From positions 1-10,398 of the forward strand of contig CAZKBY010000086.1 in assembly GCA_964550915.1 (NCBI GenBank): 10,398 nt of DNA, read 5' to 3'. This stretch comes from JARYMI01 sp964550915 (GTDB taxonomy: Bacteria > Acidobacteriota > Aminicenantia > Aminicenantales > UBA8522). The notes under the pieces are model-generated. The model saw only the letters and a program-made list of their open reading frames with translations. It was not told the DNA's origin and searched no databases. Shown piece by piece: positions 1 to 6,144 of the stretch (positions are counted from its first letter, which is position 1; each line of letters starts with the position of its first letter). The position numbers were made by a program, and so were the translations under genes.

Positions 1-67
1 GGAGCTTCTGGACCTGCCGAGCCCGGAGGAGCTCGAGAAGTTCGGCCTCGGCCACATCCTCCGTTAA
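1..67 (+). CDS. 3' end of an unrecognised gene (partial)
   Basis: Reading from base 2, the frame is open to a TAA at 65-67 and gives about 21 residues ending EKFGLGHILR. The codons look coding (many C/G third positions, no early stop), so this is probably the tail of a gene entering from the left edge. The residue stretch is too short to assign a family. No clear terminator hairpin follows it. It could be chance coding, but the alternating acidic/hydrophobic pattern (ELLDLPSPEELEKF) looks like a real helical tail. Confidence 0.45.
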   Translation, partial: ELLDLPSPEELEKFGLGHILR

Positions 68-147
68 GGAAACTAATGCGACCATAATATATGAACGCCG
101 CCCATCGATTACGGTCTTGTTTATCGAGATCATGATAGAGATGTCTG

Positions 148-603
148 GTGTTTGAAGATGCGCAGGATGGCAGTTGGTGCGCAGGAGAACCGGCCTTGAG
201 AACCAAAGCGAAAAAGGCCCGGCCGTATTCGGAAAGACAGACTCGCCTGCTCATCCGCAAGGCGCTCCCGCCGGAAATCCGTCCGCCCGGCCTCATTCTA
301 AAAGAACTCAAGGGCGGCCACAATGCGCTGGTCAGGAGCCTGCCTTCCTGGGTCAGACGGTTCGGGATTCTCTCCGGCCCGGGTCAATGCTTCCTGTGGT
401 GTGATCCGCTGTCAACACCGGGAGATGCTTTTCCTAGCCAGATCATCATAGATATTCCAAGAGGGAGACACATTGTAAATACATTCGATACTAATGCCAG
501 AACCTGGGTATCAAGGGAATCGGCTGAAGGCGGACCTTTGGTCGTCGGGCTTCCGTTCACAGGAAACCCGGTCTTGGCGTGGATTCGGGCAGTCAAGCCG
601 TAA
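148..603 (+). pseudogene. C-terminal fragment, glycosidase-like secreted protein (probable remnant)
   Basis: An open frame of 151 codons begins at a GTG with no convincing ribosome-binding site. Its first half is Arg/Pro-rich and does not resemble a folded domain. The second half, from about residue 75 to the end, looks like a real beta-rich C-terminal module: IIIDIPRGRHIVNTFDT, then WVSRESAEGGPLVV, then LPFTGNPVLAWIRA. That layout (a 'P.G.Y/H.V..FDT' strand pair followed by a closing 'LPFTG.PV...IR' strand) is seen at the ends of many secreted glycoside hydrolases and related proteins. This is a resemblance, not an identification. A second, decayed copy of the last 17 codons lies at 2773-2824, which supports the frame and suggests a once larger gene family here. 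The likely reading is a truncated remnant lacking its catalytic part; a short intact gene is less likely. Confidence 0.4.
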
Positions 604-605
604 CC
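553..605 (+). repeat. Copy A of a repeated gene 3' end
   Basis: These 53 bases encode LPFTGNPVLAWIRAVKP plus the TAA stop. They match 2773-2824 at about 42 of 53 aligned positions with one single-base gap. The match includes identical runs such as CCGTTCAC, GCGTGGAT and CGTAACC. Copy A keeps an open frame. Confidence 0.6.
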
Positions 606-695
606 GAGTGTCTCGGTTTTGCAGTCTCCACAAATAAGAGAACTAAAGAAGAACAGAATAGTCGCGGCGGGCAGGGGGTCGCCACCGCCACTGCC

Positions 696-1556
696 ATGAT
701 GATTTATTATCTGGTTGTTTTTTATGCCCAAAGCTGGTTTCCTCTTGCGTCCCTGATTTACCTTACTCTGAGCGTCATTTCCTTCGCTTTCATCGCCCGA
801 AAAGGGGAAGTTGTCGGGCTGGTCATCCTTCCCCTACTGGCTATGTTCGGGCTTGTTTTTTCTCCGTTTGAAGCTCCCCTCTTTTTTCTCCTCAGCCTCA
901 TCCTTTACATCCTTCTGGTCAATCTCATGAACCTGCGAAAAGAAAAACTCCTGACGGCCTCATCTTTGAAGAATAGAGACATCATCGGCTGGCGGCTCTA
1001 CCTTCGGCCGGCCGCGTTTGCCCTGGTGGTTTTTTATCTCCTCACGGATAAAAAGCAGGCCCTGACGGCGGTCGGCGGCATCGCGCTGTTCTTTCTCTTT
1101 CTCGATCTCGTCCGCCTCATGTCGTCGAGAATCAATTTCTTTTTCTTCCAAAAGATAAAACGCGTCTATCGGGATTAGGAGCGGAGGAAATTCTCCTCGA
1201 TTACGATTTTCCTCTTCGCCCTGTTCCTGACCATCCTCATTTTCGAAAAAAACATCGCCGCTTTTGCGGCATCTTTCCTGACTTTTGGTGATTTCTTCAG
1301 CAAACTCTTTGGCCTGCTTTTCGGCCGGCACCGGGTTTTTGAAAAGACATGGGAGGGAACCCTGGCCCATTTTAACGCCTGTTTCCTCTCCGGTTATCTT
1401 TTGCTTCATTATCTTCCCCTCCCATTCCCTGTATTTCTCGCCGGCGCCGTGACTGCCAGCCTGTCCGAGCTCCTGCCTCTCGGCGTCGACGACAATTTCG
1501 GTGTCTCCCTCCTCAGCGCCGCCTCCATGTCTGTTTTTCTCCTTTTTAAGGGATAA
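696..1556 (+). pseudogene. Dolichol/phytol kinase-like membrane protein, interrupted by in-frame TAG
   Basis: One frame runs from ATG 696 to TAA 1554-1556 (286 positions) and is broken only by TAG at 1176-1178. Its family is the polyprenol/phytol kinase and CDP-diglyceride synthetase-like membrane group (SEC59/VTE5, COG0170), which phosphorylates lipid alcohols using CTP. The first half is a chain of hydrophobic helices ending with LFLDLVRLMSSRIN, the usual 'DLLRL..P..N' stretch. After the TAG the frame resumes with ERRKFSSITIFLF, then FGDFFSKLFGLLFGR and EKTWEGTLAHF (the GD...G..FG and K(T/S)xEG nucleotide-binding motifs), then LSELLPLGVDDNFG (the 'E.lP...DDN' motif). Both halves are needed for a complete enzyme. 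No frameshift accompanies the stop, so one base change explains the break. The substrate is unknown. The ribosome-binding site before ATG 696 is weak, and a second ATG follows at 699. Confidence 0.75.
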
Positions 1557-1643
1557 AAGAGATTTTTTCTTGTGAGCACTTCTTGACAGAAGCATCCTTA
1601 ACGATATGTTAGTAAGAGGGGCTTGCTATTTTTGAAGTTGATC

Positions 1644-1672
1644 TTGCCGAGAAGGTGATAAAAAGATAAAAT
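1644..1672 (+). promoter_or_regulatory. Putative sigma70-type promoter for the barrel gene
   Basis: TTGCCG (1644-1649) and TAAAAT (1667-1672) are separated by exactly 17 bases, close to the TTGACA/TATAAT consensus. They lie 36 bases ahead of the ATG at 1709, in AT-rich DNA between two genes. Prediction only. Confidence 0.4.
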
Positions 1673-1708
1673 CAAATCATTAGTGTTTTTTAAAGGAGGG
1701 AGTGCATA

Positions 1709-2499
1709 ATGAACGACCTCTTTTCAAAGAGTCTTGCTTCATTCCTCAGAGCAACCGTCGCTTCTGCACTTCTGTTTTGCTCCTCATCGCTCCTTCCGGG
1801 GGCAAAGAGATCTGGCTCGGGCTTCAGGGCGGCCTGAGCCTTCCAAACATACAAGGCGGCACGACGGAGCTGACAAGAGGATACACCTCAAGGCAGGCAC
1901 CTTTCATCGGCCTTGCTGTGGACTTCGTCTTATCCCCTTCATATTCAATCCGCGCCGAAATGAATTACTCTTCCCAAAGCGGCCAGCGGAAAGGGATGCA
2001 ACCGATCTCGCCCGATCAGGTTCAGGGGTTGCCGTTTCCGCTTGAGTTCACACTTTATGCCGATTTTGATAATGAAACCATCATCGACTATCTCGAAGTC
2101 CCGCTTCTGGCTGAATTCAGAACCGGCCGGAAGGTTCAATTCTTCGCCAATGCTGGGCCGTATGCCGGCTACCGGGTTCGGGCCAAGACCATCACCGCTG
2201 GGAAAAGCTCTCTTTACATCGATTCCTCTGGAACGCCCCTCGTCTTTCCCGGGCAGCCAGGCCCTCTGCCGCCCATGTCGTTTGATGCCGAGACCAATGT
2301 CAGCGACGAAATCAACCGGCTGAATCTCGGCCTCTGTGGCTCCCTGGGAGTGAAGATTCCTTTGGGACCGGGCCTGGTCGTTCCGTCTGTCCGGTTCAAC
2401 CTGGGCCTCTCCAACATTCAATCCCATCCGGAAATCACCGGCAAGAACCGCACGGGTGCTTTTATCATCGCGGTCGGTTATCTCTATCGTCTGAAATAA
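1709..2499 (+). CDS. PorT-like outer-membrane beta-barrel protein, frameshifted in the signal peptide
   Basis: ATG 1709 sits 9 bases behind a strong AAAGGAGGG and begins MNDLFSKSL, followed by a hydrophobic core (VASALLFCSSSLLPG) typical of a Sec signal peptide. That frame hits TGA shortly after. The mature protein continues in another frame from base 1801 as KEIWLGLQGGLSLPNIQ, for about 232 residues to TAA 2499. The join lies at a run of five G (1798-1802); one more G would fuse the frames cleanly. The mature part alternates polar and hydrophobic residues, with strands such as SIRAEMNYSS, VQFFANAGPYAGYR and a last strand GAFIIAVGYLYRLK ending near an aromatic residue. This suits the 8-stranded outer-membrane barrel family (PF13568, PorT-like); their role is mostly unknown. 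A GTG at 1702 opens the second frame without a signal sequence and is probably not the true start. A promoter-like pair lies upstream. Confidence 0.75.
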
Positions 2500-2772
2500 G
2501 AAAAACAGACGTCCAAGCTGGGCCATAATCCCTACTGTTTTTTGATCTTGCCAGGTTGCGGTCCGCGATCTCCGGCAATCCCCTGGGGTATTCGATTTTA
2601 ATTATCAAAGCGGCTCTCTATCTTGGAGAAAGCAGGAGACGTCTTGATAATTTCTGGCGCTTTCGAGCGTCTCAGCCTGATTTCCGACTCTTTTTGACTT
2701 GCCCGAAGCTTCCCGGCTCGCTCTCACCCATTTTGAGCTCAATTTGATTAAATCCGGCATTCCTTAAGTCTG
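2500..2772. other. Gap with no recognisable gene
   Basis: This stretch after the barrel gene shows no coding pattern that I trust. A short stem with a UUCG-type loop, GGCGCT-TTCG-AGCGTC at 2656-2671, could form six pairs including one G-U. A T run occurs only about 20 bases later, so it is not a convincing terminator. The right end merges into the decayed repeat at 2773. Confidence 0.4.
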
Positions 2773-2824
2773 CCGTTCACCGGAAACCGGTTTTAGCGTG
2801 GATACGCGCGAGCAAATCGTAACC
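2773..2824 (+). pseudogene. Copy B: decayed duplicate of a gene 3' end
   Basis: Restoring one missing C near 2788 gives LPFTGNPVLAWIRASKS and a TAA. This is 15 of 17 residues the same as the end of the fragment at 148-603. As it stands, the deletion brings a TAG into frame (GNRF then stop). Upstream sequence keeps only a few bases of similarity, so just the tail of the second copy survives. It shows that two paralogous genes, or a duplicated one, once stood on either side of the kinase-like and barrel genes. Confidence 0.55.
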
Positions 2825-2874
2825 AGGCTGGCCGGCTTCGCCGCCGAGGTCAGAGCTTTAATCGACCACGCCTC

Positions 2875-2902
2875 TTGATATTTACTATAAGTGCGATAAA
2901 CT
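2875..2902 (+). promoter_or_regulatory. Possible promoter before the type IIG remnant
   Basis: TTGATA (2875-2880) and TAAACT (2897-2902) are spaced 16 bases apart, 33 bases ahead of ATG 2936. The -10 matches four of six consensus bases. No good ribosome-binding site follows, so expression is doubtful. Confidence 0.25.
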
Positions 2903-2935
2903 ACAGGTAAGATTTTATATGACGTTTGGTTCATA

Positions 2936-3242
2936 ATGACGAAAGCTCCCGACATCATCAAAAGATTAGTTGATGACTTTGATCGCCTGGTGGAAGGCGC
3001 GGTGCCGCAGGATTTTGACGAAGCATCGCTTCGACTCAGCTATGTCAATTCATTTTGGGAGGCGTTGGGATGGAACCTGAGAGACCCGCACGAGGTCATC
3101 GTCGAGAAGCGGGTATTTTAGATTACTGCTTGAGCGCCAAATAAAAACCACGGATCAGAAAATCAACCAGCTTGTCTATGAGCTCTACGATCTGGTTGAT
3201 GTGGAAATCAGAATAATCGGAGAACCTCATTTAAGCGCCTGA
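2936..3242 (+). pseudogene. Type IIG restriction-modification gene, internally deleted remnant
   Basis: The first 61 codons from ATG 2936 read MTKAPDIIKRLVDDFDRL, then ASLRLSYVNSFWEALGWNLRD. This is the start seen in Eco57I-like type IIG enzymes (nuclease, methyltransferase and specificity in one chain), where 'LR.EF..PFF.ALGWD' is typical. The frame ends at TAG 3119-3121. In a different frame, 3123-3242 encodes LLLERQIKTTDQKINQ followed by LVYELYDLVDVEIRIIG and a TGA. This is the usual last part of the same enzymes ('QI..TD..ID.LVYELYGLTEEEI.IVE'). The nuclease core, the methyltransferase motifs and most of the specificity domain, normally 800-1000 residues, are missing. So one large internal deletion joined the two ends and left a frame change. 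It cannot encode a working enzyme. The family assignment rests on recognised terminal motifs only. Confidence 0.65.
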
Positions 3243-3290
3243 GATTAGCAGGACGGTTCACCGTTTTAGGCGGATTGCTTTGTTAGGTCA

Positions 3291-3467
3291 TCAACTTTCC
3301 AATTTTTTGATTATGTGCCTGGCGAGACGCCCGTTGATTTCTCCGTGTCTTGGTATCGGCTGGGAAACTTTGGTTGTCGGATTTTGATACCAATCGTTCT
3401 TCCCTCCCTGCCTGATAGGGACCAATCCTGTCTTTTCAAGCTTTCTTATTAAATCTGTTCTTTTCAG
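3291..3467 (-). CDS. hicA: HicA-like mRNA interferase toxin, catalytic His replaced
   Basis: The frame reads LKRTDLIRKLEK, then LVPIRQGGKNDWYQNP, QPIPRHGEINGRLARHI and KKLES. This is the small HicA/YcfA fold (double-stranded RNA-binding-like) that cleaves mRNA and is blocked by HicB. Full members normally begin 'MKRxDLIKxLE', so the start is best placed at CTG 3467. That codon overlaps the hicB stop as CTGA, where ATGA is usual, giving 58 residues. An upstream TTG at 3500 would add 11 residues inside hicB and is less likely. The position normally held by the catalytic histidine (GGKH or GSH) is Asn here, at residue 24, so RNase activity may be lost. Translation would depend on coupling to hicB. 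Together with the weak start this suggests a disarmed or dying toxin. The family call is firm; loss of activity is an inference. Confidence 0.8.
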   Translation of the reverse strand: MKRTDLIRKLEKTGLVPIRQGGKNDWYQNPTTKVSQPIPRHGEINGRLARHIIKKLES

Positions 3468-3646
3468 GAGACTTGGAGTTCTGCAACTTTGCGCACACAA
3501 GGGATATTCCCGCTCGTGAGTTCCTTGAAAATATCTCTTAGATTATCTTCAAGTTCTTCAATTGACTCCCCTTGTATCATGTAATCAGGATACTCTTCTA
3601 AATATCCAAGCCACATCCCCTCATCTTGCCAAAAAATGTATTTCAA
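3464..3646 (-). CDS. hicB: HicB-like antitoxin
   Basis: This 60-residue protein begins MKYIFWQDEGMWLGYLEEYP, followed by IQGESIEELEDNLRDIFKEL and ends KVAELQVS. It is the short HicB form: an RNase H-like fold that binds and blocks HicA, without the C-terminal DNA-binding domain of longer members. The only start matching the family N-terminus is TTG at 3646; a TAA three codons upstream rules out extension. There is no clear Shine-Dalgarno sequence, only an A-rich leader, so translation is probably weak. It precedes hicA and overlaps it by four bases, the order expected for one transcript. The surrounding DNA is visibly more AT-rich than its neighbours, which suggests acquisition from elsewhere. 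Confidence 0.85.
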   Translation of the reverse strand: MKYIFWQDEGMWLGYLEEYPDYMIQGESIEELEDNLRDIFKELTSGNIPCVRKVAELQVS

Positions 3647-3824
3647 TTTTTTTATATTCGAATTATATTTCCGATACGCTAAAACTTCAAATGGTTTATT
3701 AATCTTTTTCTGGGCTCACGCTGCGGGTGTCATTCTTGCTCCTTATCGCTCTTGGATACAATCATTTCATAAACGCCACCGATTCTCCCTCGCCCGTGGG
3801 GCCGATAGACCCGGCTGGGTTCGG

Positions 3825-4679
3825 TCATTGGGCGAACTCATAAATGAGTTTTGTGATGCGGCCACGCCAGTAGGGCTTCGGCCCCTCGGCAAGTATCCAC
3901 GACACCTCGCCCTCGATTGGGATGCGCATCCCGCAGCGTAGCTCGTAGTTGCTCCATCGGCCTTCCCACGGTGTCGGAACCACCGCGCCCGCGACCGTGC
4001 GCCCGCGCGCCTCTGCTCGCCCTGATTTGATTAGGCCGTTTTCATCGAAGCAGAATAGCAGCGTCACTGTGGTTTCGCCATCCTTCAGAGTTGCCTTGGC
4101 AGAATTATCGTCTACCGCTTCCCATTTAACTCCCTGGCTTGGCAGCAGCGCCGTCGGATACCAGGGGGTTTCGGCGAAGAAGCGCATCAGTTCACCCTGT
4201 GCCACCTCCGGCGTGCCGCGCAGACTCACGAGCGACACGAGTCCGAACAGCGACGCATGAAGAATGCCTTCCCCAGCGATATACGCATCATGCACCTTTA
4301 CTGCCAGACCAGGCGCGATCTGGATGCGGGCTTCCCAGTCGAAACCCGGCCGATGGACGACGACACGCTGTGTCGAGGTGAACAGCTTCCATTTTTCGCC
4401 CGTTTCGCTCATGTTGAATGTACCGGTGTGCTCCAGGCTCACTGCTGCGACTGTGGGTTGGCCGTCCTTAAGCACGGCTCTAAAGTAACGTCTCACTGGC
4501 GCAGGTAAACGCTCAAGCTCTCTTGTGTCATATGTCTTTGGTTCGATGGGGAGGCGTGCTGCGTCCAGCTTGTCATGCATCTTTTTTGTGGCGGATTGCC
4601 AGCGACTAGACCCGTATACGACTGCAATGGCAATGATTACCGTCAACCCGAGGATTATCAACAGGATTATCTTCCACAT
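3825..4679 (-). CDS. DUF6920-family membrane-anchored protein
   Basis: This 284-residue protein belongs to the family formerly listed as DUF6544 (now DUF6920), whose function is unknown. Family hallmarks in order are: an N-terminal membrane helix (IILLIILGLTVIIAIAVVYG, about residues 4-23); LPAPVRRYFRAVL near residue 80; GFDWEARIQIAPGLAVKVHDAY; the conserved WYPTALLPSQGVKWEAV; and the final MRIPIEGEVSW and PYWRGRITKLIYEF. I chose ATG 4679 because the helix begins there and the 28 codons upstream (to 4763) read as non-coding leader. The ribosome-binding site is weak. Length fits the family. The soluble part probably sits outside the cytoplasmic membrane, judging by the single leading helix. 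It has no same-strand partner within reach: hicB starts 178 bases downstream and the aminotransferase is divergent. The gap on its 3' side (3647-3824) holds nothing I recognise. Confidence 0.8.
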   Translation of the reverse strand: MWKIILLIILGLTVIIAIAVVYGSSRWQSATKKMHDKLDAARLPIEPKTYDTRELERLPAPVRRYFRAVLKDGQPTVAAVSLEHTGTFNMSETGEKWKLFTSTQRVVVHRPGFDWEARIQIAPGLAVKVHDAYIAGEGILHASLFGLVSLVSLRGTPEVAQGELMRFFAETPWYPTALLPSQGVKWEAVDDNSAKATLKDGETTVTLLFCFDENGLIKSGRAEARGRTVAGAVVPTPWEGRWSNYELRCGMRIPIEGEVSWILAEGPKPYWRGRITKLIYEFAQ

Positions 4680-4938
4680 CTGGAAAGCGCAAGAAGATTC
4701 CACCCAGTAAGGACTCGACTTAAGATACCTGGCTGAGTGTGTGATTCCACCGGATATCCCCACGAAATTGCGGTATTATCTTACAATTATCCCTATTAAA
4801 TAGCAAGCCGCATATTCGTTCGAGCCGTACATTTGAGAGTTCCCGGGAGGGTCTTAATCTTCTCTTTACAGAGATTACAAAATAGGAGAGTATTAAAATA
4901 GCGAACTGAAGTCGAGGAAGATAGAAGGAGAGAATAGA

Positions 4939-4950
4939 GAGGAGGAGGAC
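4939..4950 (+). promoter_or_regulatory. Strong ribosome-binding site for the aminotransferase
   Basis: A GAGGAGGAGG run just ahead of ATG 4951 gives a purine-rich leader. Two starts are possible, 4951 (spacing very short from the last GG) and 4963 (MNRRQW...). The latter would also suit this leader and would place the twin arginines right at the N-terminus. Confidence 0.55.
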
Positions 4951-6090
4951 ATGGACACATGGATGAACCGGCGTCAGTGGATGAAAAGGAGCGCCGCCGC
5001 GGCAACTGGCTTGCTCGTGGCTCCGGAATTCATCGCCTGCCGTCGGGAGAGCATCTTTTCTCGCTCTTCTCCGAAGCCAGAAGAAGTCATCCTGCTCGAC
5101 AACAATGAAAGCCCTTACGGGATGCCTCCGGAAGCGAGGGAAGCGGTCCTCGACTCATTGGCCCGGGCAAACCGCTATCCCCATAAGGAGTATTCAGAAT
5201 TAGCGGCCTTGATTGCGAAAAAGGAAGGCCTTCCCGAGGATCATGTCATCCTCGGCGCGGGCTCCACCGAAGTCATGAACATGGCCATCCTCTCCTACGG
5301 AGTCAAAGGGGAGATCCTGACGGCTGATCCCACCTATTTCGATTTCATCTTTTATGCCGAGCAGGCGAAATGCAAAATCCAGAGGGTTCCGGTCGATGAC
5401 CGCTATGAGCTTGACCTGGATGCCATGATCGGCCGGATCTCTAAAGACACGAGCCTCGTCTACGTCTGCAATCCGAACAACCCCACCGGCTCCATCGTCA
5501 ACAAGGACAACCTCCGCGCTTTCTGCGCGGAAGCATCAGAGAAGGCCCTGGTGGTTGTGGATGAGGCCTATCATGAATACGTGGAGGATGAAGCTTATGC
5601 CTCGATGGTCGACCTTGTCCGGGAGGGGATGAACGTCGCCGTCACGAGGACGTTTTCGAAGATCTTCGGGCTGGCCGGCCTCCGCGTCGGCTACGGGATG
5701 GCCAGGCCCGATATCCAGAAAAATTTTGAGCGGGTTCAGATGAACTTCGCCTCCATCGCTTATCCCGGCCTGAGAGCAGCTATCGCGGCCTACGGCGCCT
5801 CTGCCTTCACCTCATCGGTCAGGGGAAAAAACAGGGCGGCCAGGGCCTATCTCGAGAGGGAGCTCGACAGGCTCGGCTATCCGTGCATTTCTTCCCGGGC
5901 GAATTTTTCTCTTTTCCAGGTGAGAAGGGATTCCAAGGAGATGGCCGCCGATCTGAAAAAGCGTTGCATCCTTGTCCGCCCGTTCGATTTCGCCGGGAAG
6001 AGCTGGCTCAGGGTGAGCCTCGGGACGCCAGGTGAGATCCAGGCTTTTATATCCGCCCTCGAACAGATTGAGCCGGTTCGCTACTCATGA
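4951..6090 (+). CDS. HisC-like PLP aminotransferase with Tat-type signal
   Basis: This 379-residue fold-type I aminotransferase resembles histidinol-phosphate aminotransferase (class I/II). Visible motifs are LLDNNESPYG (50-58), GAGSTE (102-107, phosphate binding), NPNNPTG (174-180), DEAYHEY (204-210), and SKIFGLAGLRVGYG with the PLP lysine at 237 and Arg245. The substrate-carboxylate arginine is likely Arg354 in SWLRVSLG. Unlike housekeeping HisC it starts with RRQWMKRSAAAATGLLVAPE, a twin-arginine signal with its hydrophobic stretch. Cys30 after FIA could be a weak lipobox. Tat export makes sense for an enzyme that must fold around PLP before crossing the membrane. It ends 51 bases before pgsB in the same direction and may be co-transcribed. 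A role in supplying or modifying amino acids for poly-gamma-glutamate is an inference. A TGA at 6112-6114 separates it from pgsB in the same frame. The true substrate is unknown. Confidence 0.88.
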   Translation: MDTWMNRRQWMKRSAAAATGLLVAPEFIACRRESIFSRSSPKPEEVILLDNNESPYGMPPEAREAVLDSLARANRYPHKEYSELAALIAKKEGLPEDHVILGAGSTEVMNMAILSYGVKGEILTADPTYFDFIFYAEQAKCKIQRVPVDDRYELDLDAMIGRISKDTSLVYVCNPNNPTGSIVNKDNLRAFCAEASEKALVVVDEAYHEYVEDEAYASMVDLVREGMNVAVTRTFSKIFGLAGLRVGYGMARPDIQKNFERVQMNFASIAYPGLRAAIAAYGASAFTSSVRGKNRAARAYLERELDRLGYPCISSRANFSLFQVRRDSKEMAADLKKRCILVRPFDFAGKSWLRVSLGTPGEIQAFISALEQIEPVRYS

Positions 6091-6129
6091 TTGACCGTAC
6101 CGCTCGACTCTTGAAATAATATAGTCCAC

Positions 6130-6144
6130 AGGAGGCCCGAGATA
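6130..6144 (+). promoter_or_regulatory. Shine-Dalgarno AGGAGG followed by an ATA start (pgsB)
   Basis: A perfect AGGAGG (6130-6135) is followed six bases later by ATA (6142-6144), exactly where an initiation codon is expected. Between the in-frame TGA at 6112-6114 and ATG 6478, no ATG, GTG or TTG occurs in the pgsB frame. CTG 6151 is the only other near-cognate candidate and lies too far from the AGGAGG. Confidence 0.6.

Noticed and set aside
960..1595. Minus-strand open frame of 211 codons rich in Lys, Glu and Arg
   Set aside because: It lies antisense to the kinase-like gene. Its charged, low-complexity content is what results from reading hydrophobic Leu/Phe codons on the opposite strand.
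1945..2526. Minus-strand open frame of 193 codons
   Set aside because: It is antisense to the barrel gene, has no ribosome-binding site, and its Asp/Arg-rich content is not family-like.
2556..2747. Plus-strand 63-codon frame in the gap after the barrel gene
   Set aside because: No ribosome-binding site, random-looking composition and no recognisable motif.
3636..3941. Plus-strand 101-codon frame spanning the hicB leader and the DUF6920 gene end
   Set aside because: It overlaps two better-supported genes on the other strand and changes composition in the middle.
4680..4763. N-terminal 28-codon extension of the DUF6920 protein
   Set aside because: It would put a polar segment before the membrane helix, which normally opens the protein; ATG 4679 fits better.
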